Shown here: piece after piece, positions 1 through 7,531 of the stretch
Position numbering within the stretch: position 1 is the stretch's first letter
Layout: each line of letters opens with the position of its first letter
Source of the DNA: an uncultured Muribaculaceae bacterium
GTDB taxonomy: Bacteria; Bacteroidota; Bacteroidia; Bacteroidales; Muribaculaceae
Reading direction: 5' to 3'
DNA length: 15,121 nt
NCBI GenBank assembly: GCA_905209725.1
Contig: CAJLTZ010000063.1
Coordinates: 1-15,121 of the forward strand
Position numbers and translations under genes: made by a program
The notes under the pieces: generated by a model
What the model was told of the DNA's origin: nothing
Database searches by the model: none
What the model saw: only the letters and a program-made list of their open reading frames with translations

Positions 1-50
1 CATCAAAAATCGGTCGCCCCTGCATTAACATTTTTTATGGGATGGGGTCT
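1..50 (+). repeat. 50-bp terminal repeat, left copy
   Basis: These 50 bases are identical to the reverse complement of 15071-15120, and identity stops sharply at position 50. The outer part carries CGGTCGCCCC and the inner end reads TGGGATGGGGTCT. A 13-base piece of that inner end occurs a third time at 12607-12619. The longest reading frame of the following Rpn gene begins within it at 42. It is either the end of a dispersed repeat or half of a long palindrome cut by the window edge. Confidence 0.9.
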
Positions 51-1019
51 AAGAACATTAAATTTGATCTCATGATGCAGCATGATCCGCAATACATCCG
101 GTTTGACTGGGCCGCGAAGAGGATTCTATGCGACAAGGCCAACTTCGGCGTGCTCGAGGGCTTCATTTCCGTGCTCCTCGGCTCGCCGATAAAGATTGTA
201 GACATCCTCGAGAGCGAGGGGAATCATGAGGAACAGGACTCCAAGTTCAACCGTGTGGACATCATGGCCCGTAACGACCATGACCAACTGATTATCGTGG
301 AGATCCAGCTCACGCGCCAGGTGCATTATCTCGAGCGCATACTCTTCGGCGTGGGTAAGGCCCTGAGCGACAACATCAAGCTCGGCGAGAAATATTCCGA
401 CGTCAAGAAGGTGTATTCAATCAGCATCCTTTATTTCGACTTCGGCGAGGGCTCGGATTATGTGTATCACGGACAGACCGTGTTCCGCGGCATCCATACC
501 GGCGACGAGTTCACGCTCTCGGAGTATGAGCGCTCGATGCTGGGGATGCGCACACCCAAGGAGGTTTTTCCCGAGTACTATCTGATTCGCGTCAACGAGT
601 TCAACAAGGTGGCTTCCACACCTCTCGAGGAATGGATCGAATATCTCAAGAGCGGCGAGGTGCGCAGCGACACCACAACGCCGGGGCTGCTCGAGGCCAG
701 GGAGAAACTGCGCTATGTGAGCATGAGTCCCGCCGAAAAACGTGCCTACAACCATTATCTCGACAACATACGCATTGAGGAGGACTGCCTCGACACCGCC
801 CACAAAGAGGGGCTCGTGGAGGGCGAAGCCATCGGTCTCGAGAAAGGGCTGGCTAAAGGTGAGGAGATAGGCCTCGAGAAAGGACTGGCTCTCGGATTTG
901 AGAAAGGCGCCGAGCAGGTAAGACTCGATACAGCCCGAAACCTAAAAGCATTAGGGCTCGGTATTGACCAGATTGCCGCCGCTACAGGACTCACTACGGA
1001 GATTATAAATGGTTTATGA
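42..1019 (+). CDS. Rpn family recombination-promoting nuclease / PD-(D/E)XK transposase
   Basis: The 325-residue product matches the Bacteroidales form of the Rpn (PD-(D/E)XK nuclease transposase) family. The family-like body begins at YIRFDWAAKR (residue 18). The nuclease core is visible as RVD (D73) followed by EIQ (E87, Q89), the family's ExQ version of the ExK motif. Residues 255-290 hold Gly/Glu/Lys-rich repeats of the type E-K-G-L-A-x-G, a usual tail of this family, and the last ~25 residues resemble a small helix-turn-helix (IAAATGL). Rpn proteins are DNA endonucleases that promote RecA-independent recombination. The ATG at 42 lies inside the 50-bp repeat; an ATG at 72 or 75 fits the conserved region better, so the true start is uncertain. 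No clear promoter is visible. The gene stands alone, followed by a MITE-like element, and looks intact. Confidence 0.88.
   Translation: MGSKNIKFDLMMQHDPQYIRFDWAAKRILCDKANFGVLEGFISVLLGSPIKIVDILESEGNHEEQDSKFNRVDIMARNDHDQLIIVEIQLTRQVHYLERILFGVGKALSDNIKLGEKYSDVKKVYSISILYFDFGEGSDYVYHGQTVFRGIHTGDEFTLSEYERSMLGMRTPKEVFPEYYLIRVNEFNKVASTPLEEWIEYLKSGEVRSDTTTPGLLEAREKLRYVSMSPAEKRAYNHYLDNIRIEEDCLDTAHKEGLVEGEAIGLEKGLAKGEEIGLEKGLALGFEKGAEQVRLDTARNLKALGLGIDQIAAATGLTTEIINGL
831..902 (+). repeat. Two 36-bp tandem units in the Rpn gene tail
   Basis: Units 831-866 and 867-902 share about three quarters of their bases, both containing CTCGAGAAAGG followed by CTGGCT. They encode the repeated Gly-Leu-Glu-Lys-Gly-Leu segments. 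The length is a multiple of three, so gain or loss of units would keep the frame. Confidence 0.7.
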
Positions 1020-1034
1020 TTGGACTTTCGCCAT

Positions 1035-1212
1035 TAAGTATGACCCGCAAATTAGTTAATGCATATTTTGAGTGTATTTTCGAGTGATTTGTGTGAGTCC
1101 GAGAAGGAGCGATGCGGGCATCGTGACTGAGCGGAGTCGCACAAAGCGCCGAAAAGACGCCAAAAGATGCGTTGACTAATCAATACATTAAATAATTTCG
1201 GTGTCATACTTA
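1035..1212. mobile_element. MITE-like element with 10-bp perfect terminal inverted repeats and long hairpin
   Basis: The ends are TAAGTATGAC (1035-1044) and GTCATACTTA (1203-1212), perfect inverted repeats. Similarity continues imperfectly for about 30 bases on each side (1035-1064 against 1183-1212). Inside, 1051-1115 pairs with 1118-1180 over most of its length, with many T/C differences that would stay paired as G-U in RNA; the apex is CGATGC-GG-GCATCG at 1110-1123. No protein is encoded. If the outermost TA on each side is a target duplication, the element would be 1037-1210, as for MITEs moved by IS630/Tc1-type transposases; this is inference. A shorter relative lies at 14923-14963. Confidence 0.72.
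1172..1200 (+). promoter_or_regulatory. Possible promoter at the MITE edge for the 1258 gene
   Basis: TTG at 1172-1174 and TAATTTCG at 1193-1200 resemble the Bacteroidetes -33 TTG and -7 TAnnTTTG boxes, with one mismatch in the latter and a slightly short 18-base spacer. Transcription would start near 1207, about 50 bases before the ATG at 1258. If real, the MITE-like element supplies the promoter. Evidence is weak. Confidence 0.3.
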
Positions 1213-1257
1213 TAATCTTCTATCAATAATATATGAACCTGACTAACATCATCCATT

Positions 1258-2259
1258 ATGAACAAGACTTTTACAGGACTCAGCCTGACTCTGGGCTTGG
1301 TTTTGGCTTCCACTGCAATTCCGGCAGAAGCGCAAGGATTGCTATATGGCAGCATAGCGAATGAAGATTCACAGCTCAATGATGCTACCATCGTATATGA
1401 GCAATGGCATTTATATGATGCCAACGGCAAAGAATATATCCCTGCCAATCGACCTTTCAGCTGGTTTTCCAAAGTGCAGGAAAATCCATCTGTGCCAACC
1501 ACAAATCAGATTCCTATGCCCCAGGGATTAACTAATCATAATGGCATTGATGTGCCGAGCAACAATAAATATCTCGACATATTCGCCAACGGCGATGACG
1601 GCTTTGACATAGGCGATTATGTCACCCTGCTCGATTACCGTGGACTCGAAGAGGGGAGCTTTTATGCCTATCCCATCTCTGTTCCTATTGAGGATGATTA
1701 TATTCTGACAGGATACGCCAAAGGGATGTCAAGCGTTTATCCCAAAAGTTATCCCGACCATGTACTTTCAAAATGGAATGCGCTTCTGATGGTGCCGATG
1801 AAAACACTCGAGAAAGTAGACATCACATATGGAAAACAGGAAGACGGCAAATATGCATTCAAAGTAATTGACACAAAAGGGAATGAATTGGATTACGCCT
1901 TTGCCACTACGCCATATAAAAAATCGGAACGTGCAAAAGAGGAAGTGAATGGAGAGCAAGTTCCGGTAAAACTGAAACAATTCAACCATACATTTCATCT
2001 GACTCCGGATTACAAATACCTGGCATTTTATGCTCCTCACAAATTAATGATGTTCGACAAATTGAACCTCGACACAAAGGAGGGAATCTACACCAACGCC
2101 ATCGAAATTGAATCAGAGAAGGCGATTGAAGAAGGAGCGAAAACAATCTATTACGACCTAAACGGCATCGAATTAAAGCAAGCCCCTACCTTTCCGGGCA
2201 TCTACATCAAGATAACCAACGGCCGCCGCGAGAAGGTATGCCTTCAGCGCGGGCTGTAG
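1258..2259 (+). CDS. Secreted protein of unknown function
   Basis: I do not recognise this 333-residue protein. It begins with a clear Sec signal peptide: MNK, a hydrophobic stretch to about residue 20, and a probable signal peptidase I cut after AEA (residues 23-25). There is no lipobox cysteine. The body is rich in Tyr, Asp and Lys, without evident repeats or transmembrane helices. The C-terminus, YYDLNG (298-303) then GIYIKITNG (314-322), resembles the short 'YDLxGR...GIYI...NGKK' tails found on secreted Bacteroidales proteins. This suggests a secreted or surface protein, but no enzymatic function can be assigned. The gene is visibly AT-richer than the phosphonate genes beside it, possibly reflecting a different origin. 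It ends 19 bases before the convergent licD-like gene, and no terminator is visible between them. Confidence 0.8.
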   Translation: MNKTFTGLSLTLGLVLASTAIPAEAQGLLYGSIANEDSQLNDATIVYEQWHLYDANGKEYIPANRPFSWFSKVQENPSVPTTNQIPMPQGLTNHNGIDVPSNNKYLDIFANGDDGFDIGDYVTLLDYRGLEEGSFYAYPISVPIEDDYILTGYAKGMSSVYPKSYPDHVLSKWNALLMVPMKTLEKVDITYGKQEDGKYAFKVIDTKGNELDYAFATTPYKKSERAKEEVNGEQVPVKLKQFNHTFHLTPDYKYLAFYAPHKLMMFDKLNLDTKEGIYTNAIEIESEKAIEEGAKTIYYDLNGIELKQAPTFPGIYIKITNGRREKVCLQRGL

Positions 2260-2278
2260 CGATTAGATAGGGATTGGA

Positions 2279-3127
2279 TTAGTCCTTTTGGGGCAGATCC
2301 TCCTCTTTGAAGGTTCGGTAGGGATGGTTGAGGTCGAGGTAATAGAAGTTGTGCTGGAAGCGATCCTCTTCCGGTGGCAGGGTCATATAATCGCCGTAAA
2401 GGGTTGAGAGATACCTGTCGGCATCCGCCACACCATAGAATTTTCTTCCCTCGAATTCATATTCCTTCGGGGTGCCATACACATCCGGCGTCACTGCTAC
2501 TCTCACAGGATCGTCGAAGCAGAAAACGCGACGGCTCTTATTGTAATCATATTTGCCTATCACCTTCTTGATCCTTCTCTGCAAACCTTTCAATGTAAAA
2601 GCCTTATGGCAGGCAAGCGGCACCCAACTGCTCGGGCCGTGTCCGTGTCGATAGGGGTCGCGGCAGGTTAAATAGAGCATCTTGTTAATCCATTTATACC
2701 GCTGCTTATGGAATTTACGGGCCCACTTCGAACCGGGCATCCCTCCGAGAGGAAATAAATCAATATATACGCCTCCGATATGATGAAGATGGGCTTTTTC
2801 GAGCATAGTGGTGTTGGCATCCACAATCTTGGCGAAAGGCAGATGATAATCAGCGCTGTTCTCGCCGCTTACCACCTCATATTGTTTCGGAAGCCACTCC
2901 GCTGCATGAGCAAGAAACTTATTATAATCATCGAAAGGCATAGCCACATCGGCATCATCGTCCCAGGGGATAAAGCCCTTGTGACGCACAGCTCCAAGCA
3001 TCGTGCCTCCTACAAGAAAATACCTCAGTCCCTTTTCACGACACACCTTGTCGAACGCCTCAATTATGCCGAGCATTTTCTCCTGCACACGGCGCACATC
3101 ATATTCCGGTTTTGACTTCTTTGCCAT
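2279..3127 (-). CDS. LicD family phosphotransferase (phosphocholine/phosphonate-type)
   Basis: The 282-residue product carries the LicD hallmark at residues 40-60: GGTMLGAVRHKG directly followed by an acidic cluster PWDDDAD, a nucleotidyltransferase-fold active site in which the aspartates bind metal. The length is normal for a LicD protein, and no signal peptide or membrane segment is seen. LicD proteins transfer phosphocholine or similar headgroups from nucleotide-activated donors to surface glycans. The gene is divergent from the phosphonate operon, with a 155-base region holding promoters for both. This placement suggests that its donor may be a nucleotide-activated phosphonate made by the operon, rather than CDP-choline; that is inference. 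The start at 3127 follows a TAAATTTG -7 box about 45 bases upstream. Confidence 0.85.
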   Translation of the reverse strand: MAKKSKPEYDVRRVQEKMLGIIEAFDKVCREKGLRYFLVGGTMLGAVRHKGFIPWDDDADVAMPFDDYNKFLAHAAEWLPKQYEVVSGENSADYHLPFAKIVDANTTMLEKAHLHHIGGVYIDLFPLGGMPGSKWARKFHKQRYKWINKMLYLTCRDPYRHGHGPSSWVPLACHKAFTLKGLQRRIKKVIGKYDYNKSRRVFCFDDPVRVAVTPDVYGTPKEYEFEGRKFYGVADADRYLSTLYGDYMTLPPEEDRFQHNFYYLDLNHPYRTFKEEDLPQKD

Positions 3128-3170
3128 AGATAACTACTTTTCACTCCGCAGAGTAATGTAAATCTCATCG

Positions 3171-3203
3171 CAAATTTAGTAATTTTTTGCTGATTTTCCG
3201 CAA
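3171..3203 (-). promoter_or_regulatory. Promoter for the licD-like gene
   Basis: On the minus strand, TAAATTTG (complement of 3171-3178) is a perfect Bacteroidetes -7 box (TAnnTTTG). TTG (complement of 3201-3203) lies 22 bases further upstream, slightly long for the -33 box. Transcription would start near 3165, about 37 bases before the ATG. Confidence 0.55.
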
Positions 3204-3217
3204 TTCGAGGGGTTTTC

Positions 3218-3248
3218 TTGCCTATTTCACTTTTTTTTGCTAACTTGC
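3218..3248 (+). promoter_or_regulatory. Promoter for the phosphonate operon
   Basis: TTG at 3218-3220 and TAACTTGC at 3241-3248, with a 20-base spacer, fit the Bacteroidetes -33/-7 promoter (the -7 box is one change from TAnnTTTG). Transcription would start near 3255, leaving a leader of about 28 bases before the aepX ATG. The promoter sits back to back with that of the licD-like gene. Confidence 0.6.
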
Positions 3249-3282
3249 ACTCGCATTTCAGCACTCTATTTTATTACCCGAA

Positions 3283-4599
3283 ATGAGCGAGATTAAAGAA
3301 AAGAAACAGGTATACATAGGCATGGTGGCCGATTTCATGCACCATGGCCTTATAAACATCATCAACGAAGCCGCCCGCTATGGCGAAGTCACCGTGGGCC
3401 TGCTTACCGACAAGGCAGTTGCCGAGCACAAGCGTCTCCCTCTGCTCACATACGACCAGCGCCGCGCCGTGGTGGAAAACATCAAGAATGTAGCCCGCGT
3501 GGTGCCTCAAGACGAATGGAGCTATGTGGAGAACCTTCGCCGTTACCGCCCCGACTATATTATCCATGGCGACGACTGGCAAAACGGCAGCGCCGCCGAA
3601 ATCCGCAACGATGTCTATAAGGTGATGGAGGAAATCGGCGGACAGGTGATCGAAATACCCTATACCAAGGATATCAACTCGAGCCGTCTGGCCGAAGAAC
3701 AAAAGGCAATCGGCACCACTCCCGAAATGCGTCTCAAATCATTGCGCCGACTTATGGCTGCCAAACCGATTGTGCGCATCATGGAGGCTCACGACGGACT
3801 TAGCGGTCTGATTATCGAGAATCTAACTGTGGAGAAAGACAACTGCGTGAAATCGTTCGACGGAATGTGGTCGAGTTCACTTACCGACTCCACATCCAAG
3901 GGCAAGCCTGACATCGAGGCCGTGGACCTCACCACACGTCTTCAGAGCCTAAACAATATTCTTGAATGCACCACCAAGCCCATCATCTACGACGGCGACA
4001 CCGGCGGCAAGATCGAACATTTCGTATTTACCGTGCGCACTCTGGAACGCCACGGCATATCCGCCGTAATCATAGAAGATAAAGTAGGACTCAAGAAAAA
4101 CTCACTTTTCGGCACCGACGCCCAGCAGACACAGGACTCTGTGGCTCATTTCTGTCTGAAAATCCGCGCCGGCAAGGAGGCTCAGGTTACTGAGGACTTT
4201 ATGATTATCGCCCGCATCGAAAGCCTGATAGCCGGCAAACCGATAAGCGACGCCATGGAGCGGGCGCTTGCCTATGTGAAAGCCGGTGCCGATGGCATCA
4301 TGATTCACAGCAAGAATAAGGAGGGCGACGACATACGCGAGTTCTGTGAGACTTTCCGCAAGATTCATCCTTCGGTACCCCTGGTGGTGGTGCCTACCAC
4401 TTACGACCACGTGACCGAGACCGAACTCGCCAAATGGGGTGCAAACATCGTGATTTACGCCAACCATATGCTTCGTTCGGCTTATCCCGCCATGAAGCAG
4501 ACTGCCGAGACAATCCTGCTCAACGAACGCGCCGAGGAAGCCCGTCCCCTCTGCATGCCAATCAAGGAGATCCTCGAGCTTATCCCGGGAACAAAGTAA
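3283..4599 (+). CDS. aepX: Phosphoenolpyruvate mutase with N-terminal nucleotidyltransferase-like domain
   Basis: PEP mutase rearranges phosphoenolpyruvate to phosphonopyruvate, the step that creates the C-P bond in nearly all phosphonate pathways. Residues ~160-438 form the PEP mutase/isocitrate lyase barrel: YDGDTGG (236-242) supplies metal-binding acids, and EDKVGLKKNS (265-274) is the PEP mutase signature distinguishing it from related lyases. Residues ~8-135 resemble a cytidylyltransferase: VADFMHHGL (15-23) sits where the HxGH motif belongs but the second His is Leu; HGDDW (95-99) and NSSRL (132-136) also match the fold. This two-domain form of ~430 residues is known in Bacteroidales. 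Whether the first domain is catalytic is doubtful given the lost His. It is the first gene of a six-gene operon; aepY follows after 43 bases. Confidence 0.95.
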   Translation: MSEIKEKKQVYIGMVADFMHHGLINIINEAARYGEVTVGLLTDKAVAEHKRLPLLTYDQRRAVVENIKNVARVVPQDEWSYVENLRRYRPDYIIHGDDWQNGSAAEIRNDVYKVMEEIGGQVIEIPYTKDINSSRLAEEQKAIGTTPEMRLKSLRRLMAAKPIVRIMEAHDGLSGLIIENLTVEKDNCVKSFDGMWSSSLTDSTSKGKPDIEAVDLTTRLQSLNNILECTTKPIIYDGDTGGKIEHFVFTVRTLERHGISAVIIEDKVGLKKNSLFGTDAQQTQDSVAHFCLKIRAGKEAQVTEDFMIIARIESLIAGKPISDAMERALAYVKAGADGIMIHSKNKEGDDIREFCETFRKIHPSVPLVVVPTTYDHVTETELAKWGANIVIYANHMLRSAYPAMKQTAETILLNERAEEARPLCMPIKEILELIPGTK

Positions 4600-4642
4600 T
4601 CCTCACCTATTCAAGCATAACCCTTTACGCATTCTTTTAAAG

Positions 4643-5773
4643 ATGCTCTCAACAGATAAATTTTATAATGCGCTTCAGCAAAACGGCGTAGACCTTTTCA
4701 CCGGCGTGCCAGACTCGCTGCTGAAGGATTTCTGCGCCTATGTGACCGACCACACTGACGCGCATCACAACATAATCGCCGCCAACGAAGGGGCTGCCGT
4801 GGGCATAGCCGCCGGCCATTATCTTGCGTCCGGCCATCTGCCTATCGTTTATATGCAGAACTCCGGCATCGGCAATGCCGTCAATCCTTTGATGTCGCTG
4901 GCCGACGACCGCGTCTATTCGCTCCCCATGCTCCTGCTCATAGGATGGCGTGGCGAACCTGGGGTGCACGACGAGCCACAGCATGCCCGCCAGGGAGAAG
5001 TGACCCTCCCTCTGCTCGAAGCGATGCGCATTCCCTATCATATTCTCCCCGCCAACGATGAAGAGGGTCTCGAAGTGCTCGCACAGGCAGCAACGCAGAC
5101 TCGCGAACTCTCGAAACCCGTGGCACTCGTGGTGCGCAAAGGCACGTTCTCGTCTTATTCTCTCAAAAACAAACCTGTGACTTCGCTCACCCTCACCCGC
5201 GAGCAGGCTTTAGAGATAATCATCGGCACACTCGCAGAAGATGCGGTGACAGTATCGACTACAGGCAAACTCTCCCGCGAACTTTTCGAACTCCGCGAGC
5301 GAATCGACAAGGATCATTCCCGCGACTTCCTGACGGTAGGATCCATGGGACATTCCTCCAGCATTGCCCTTGGAATCGCGCTGGAACATCCGGAACGTCC
5401 TGTTGTGGTGCTTGACGGCGACGGTGCTTTTCTCATGCATATGGGAGCCATCACAAACATCGGCACCCTCTCCCCCGCCAATCTGCTTCACATCGTGGTC
5501 AACAACGGCGCCCACGAATCGGTGGGAGGCCAGCCCACAGCCGCGTTCTCCGTCGACATTCCTGCCGTGGCACGCTCCTGCGGTTATCACGCAGCCTTCA
5601 GCGCCGACTCCGACGATACTCTTCGCAAGGCTATCTCACAGGCTTGCGCCGAAACAGGCCCCACACTGATAGAGGTGAAGACACGTGTAGGTTCACGTCC
5701 TGACCTCGGACGCCCCACCAATACGCCCGTGCAAAACCGCGACCTCTTTATGGACCGACTGCGCAACAACTAA
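4643..5773 (+). CDS. aepY: Phosphonopyruvate decarboxylase
   Basis: The 376-residue product is a thiamine diphosphate enzyme of normal length for the family. It decarboxylates phosphonopyruvate to phosphonoacetaldehyde and so pulls the unfavourable PEP mutase reaction forward. The catalytic Glu of the pyrimidine-binding half is E49 in AANEGAAVGIAAG, and the N-terminal FTGVPDSLLKDF (19-30) is typical of phosphonopyruvate and sulfopyruvate decarboxylases. The cofactor-binding half has GDG (259-261) and NN (287-288), the diphosphate/Mg motif. The adjacent PEP mutase makes phosphonopyruvate, rather than sulfopyruvate, the substrate. It lies 43 bases after aepX and 17 bases before the phosphoesterase, consistent with one transcript. 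Confidence 0.95.
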   Translation: MLSTDKFYNALQQNGVDLFTGVPDSLLKDFCAYVTDHTDAHHNIIAANEGAAVGIAAGHYLASGHLPIVYMQNSGIGNAVNPLMSLADDRVYSLPMLLLIGWRGEPGVHDEPQHARQGEVTLPLLEAMRIPYHILPANDEEGLEVLAQAATQTRELSKPVALVVRKGTFSSYSLKNKPVTSLTLTREQALEIIIGTLAEDAVTVSTTGKLSRELFELRERIDKDHSRDFLTVGSMGHSSSIALGIALEHPERPVVVLDGDGAFLMHMGAITNIGTLSPANLLHIVVNNGAHESVGGQPTAAFSVDIPAVARSCGYHAAFSADSDDTLRKAISQACAETGPTLIEVKTRVGSRPDLGRPTNTPVQNRDLFMDRLRNN

Positions 5774-5790
5774 GTTTCATACCTCCCCAT

Positions 5791-6528
5791 ATGAGCCGCC
5801 TTATCATCCTTTCCGACATCCACGCCAACCTCTCTGCACTCGAAGCAGCGCTTGCAGATGCCGAAAGCCGCTATGAGTTTGACGCATATGTGATATTAGG
5901 CGATGTGATAAATTACGGTATGCGGCCTGATGCCGTGACGGAACGGCTGCAACGACTCTCCCGCCCCATCGCCGCCGCAATATTCGGCAACCATGAGCGC
6001 GCCCTTCTCGATGGTGACACCTCGCGTTTCTCCACCGACCGCGGACGCCGGATTCTGGAATACACCCGGGCGAATGTGAGCGATAACACCCTACGGTTTC
6101 TCTCCACGCTCGCTCCCGAAGCCACAGCCAATCTGGACTGCGGCGCAAAAAGGATTCTATTCGTGCATGGTTCTCTCAGCGACCCATTCTGGGGGAAGAT
6201 GACGCCGGAAGAGATGAGTCGCGATGATTACCGGCCATTCGACTTTGTGGTATGCGGTCACTCGCACGTGCCAATGCTCCATGAACACTTTTTCGATGAC
6301 TCTTCGCGTCCTGATTTCAGATCTAAGAAGCGCGTCGTGTTCATCAACCCGGGAAGTGTGGGACAGCCCCGCAACCATAACCCTCTCGCCCAATACCTCT
6401 TCCTCGACACCGATACAGAGACCTTCTGCTTCCATGCGGTGCCCTACGACATCGCCGCCGAACAAGCACTATTCGAAGGCAAAGGCCTCGACGATTTTTA
6501 CAAAACAAGACTTTCCAACGGATTATGA
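5791..6528 (+). CDS. Calcineurin-like metallophosphoesterase
   Basis: The 245-residue protein shows the full set of metallophosphoesterase motifs: SDIHAN (D9, H11), GDVINYG (D38), GNHE (N67, H68), VHG (H126) and GHSH (H157, H159), which bind two metal ions. It has no signal peptide, so it acts in the cytoplasm. Relatives hydrolyse phosphomonoesters, phosphodiesters or dinucleotide polyphosphates, and the sequence alone does not settle the substrate. It lies in the phosphonate operon, 17 bases after aepY, and its last four bases overlap the start of the next gene (ATGA at 6525-6528), which implies coupled translation. A role in the pathway, for example on a phosphonate ester or nucleotide intermediate, is inference. 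There is no similarity to the HAD-type phosphonoacetaldehyde hydrolase. Confidence 0.88.
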   Translation: MSRLIILSDIHANLSALEAALADAESRYEFDAYVILGDVINYGMRPDAVTERLQRLSRPIAAAIFGNHERALLDGDTSRFSTDRGRRILEYTRANVSDNTLRFLSTLAPEATANLDCGAKRILFVHGSLSDPFWGKMTPEEMSRDDYRPFDFVVCGHSHVPMLHEHFFDDSSRPDFRSKKRVVFINPGSVGQPRNHNPLAQYLFLDTDTETFCFHAVPYDIAAEQALFEGKGLDDFYKTRLSNGL

Positions 6529-7508
6529 ACCTATATGTGATATCAGGAGCCACCGGAATGACAGGCAACGAACTCTCCCGTCAGCTCCTCAAGGATGGCC
6601 ACCTTGTGATTGGCTTCGACAATTTCTTTGCGAGCTCCATCGACACCGTAGCCGACCTCCTCGACAATCCCCGTTTCGCCTTCCATGAATGGGACATCAA
6701 CAATCCCACACAGATGGAAATGCTGCAAAAGGAAGTTGCGGAGAAAGCCGGCAAGACCGACAAGATTTATTATGTGAATTGCGCCGCAGTGGTGCACACA
6801 GAACACTTCTATGAGGTGAACTCAACATATCAGACCAATGTTGACTCCATGCGCATATTCCTTGAAATGGCCATTGCCGCCGGTGCTCACGCGTTCATCA
6901 ACTGCTCCACATCGGAGGTATATTCGATGCAGTCGTGGAACGACCACGGAGGCGTACGCGAGGATGATTTCCTGGTAATTGCCACAGCCGAACACTCACA
7001 GCGCACAAGCTATGCCGTAGGCAAACTTCTCACGGAGTTCTTCCTCAAGGATGCCGTGCAGAAGGGTCGTATACTCGGTTGCTCAATCCGCTTCGCGAAT
7101 GTCTACAGCAAGCACGAGCGTTTCGCCAAGCATATCATCCCGCATATCATTGACCAGCTGCTTGCCGGCAAGGAGGTGAAGCTTCTCGACAATTCCAAGG
7201 TAAATAAGCGCACCTTCCTTCATAACATTGATTCCTGTCGCGCTGTGCTCGCCCTGATGGCTACTGACTCCGCACTCGACGGCAGCGTATATAATGTGGC
7301 TACTGATGAGGAGATTACGATTGTCGACCTCGTGGCTCTCATCGCGCAGAAGATGGGCATCAATGACCCGCAAATTGTTTTCGATGGTCACCGTGACTCC
7401 GATCCTGAACGCCGCATCCTCAACACCGACAAAATCACCACGCGCACCGGCTGGCGTCCCATCGTCACTCTCGACGAAGGCCTCGAGATGTGCATCAAAA
7501 GTCTATAA
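6525..7508 (+). CDS. NAD-dependent epimerase/dehydratase (extended SDR)
   Basis: The 327-residue protein is an extended short-chain dehydrogenase. GATGMTG (8-14) is the nucleotide-binding loop, with D32 at the end of the second strand favouring NAD(H). The catalytic set is S128-S130 in STSEVY and YxxxK at Y163/K167 in SYAVGK. Enzymes of this type usually act on nucleotide sugars (4-epimerases, 4,6-dehydratases, reductases). Being translationally coupled to the phosphoesterase in a phosphonate operon, it may act on a nucleotide-linked glycan precursor or on a phosphonate such as phosphonoacetaldehyde; the sequence does not decide. The ATG at 6525 is used because it overlaps the preceding stop codon and directly precedes the first strand of the fold. 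Confidence 0.88.
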   Translation: MNLYVISGATGMTGNELSRQLLKDGHLVIGFDNFFASSIDTVADLLDNPRFAFHEWDINNPTQMEMLQKEVAEKAGKTDKIYYVNCAAVVHTEHFYEVNSTYQTNVDSMRIFLEMAIAAGAHAFINCSTSEVYSMQSWNDHGGVREDDFLVIATAEHSQRTSYAVGKLLTEFFLKDAVQKGRILGCSIRFANVYSKHERFAKHIIPHIIDQLLAGKEVKLLDNSKVNKRTFLHNIDSCRAVLALMATDSALDGSVYNVATDEEITIVDLVALIAQKMGINDPQIVFDGHRDSDPERRILNTDKITTRTGWRPIVTLDEGLEMCIKSL

Positions 7509-7531
7509 CCCATTCTCCTCACAGCACTCCG

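Noticed and set aside
831..902. CRISPR-like array
   Set aside because: The two units touch without spacers and are in-frame coding repeats of the Rpn tail. No other array is visible in the window.
1021..1060. Link between the hairpin arm and the 50-bp repeat through shared GTTAATGCA
   Set aside because: Only nine bases agree and the surroundings differ; chance cannot be excluded.
5210..5590. Minus-strand open frame opposite aepY and similar ones opposite other genes
   Set aside because: No start signals or family motifs; they mirror high-GC codon use of the real genes.
7490..7531. Earlier ATG for the nucleotidyltransferase
   Set aside because: It lies within the end of the SDR gene and adds 14 residues unlike the family; the ATG at 7532 gives the expected start.
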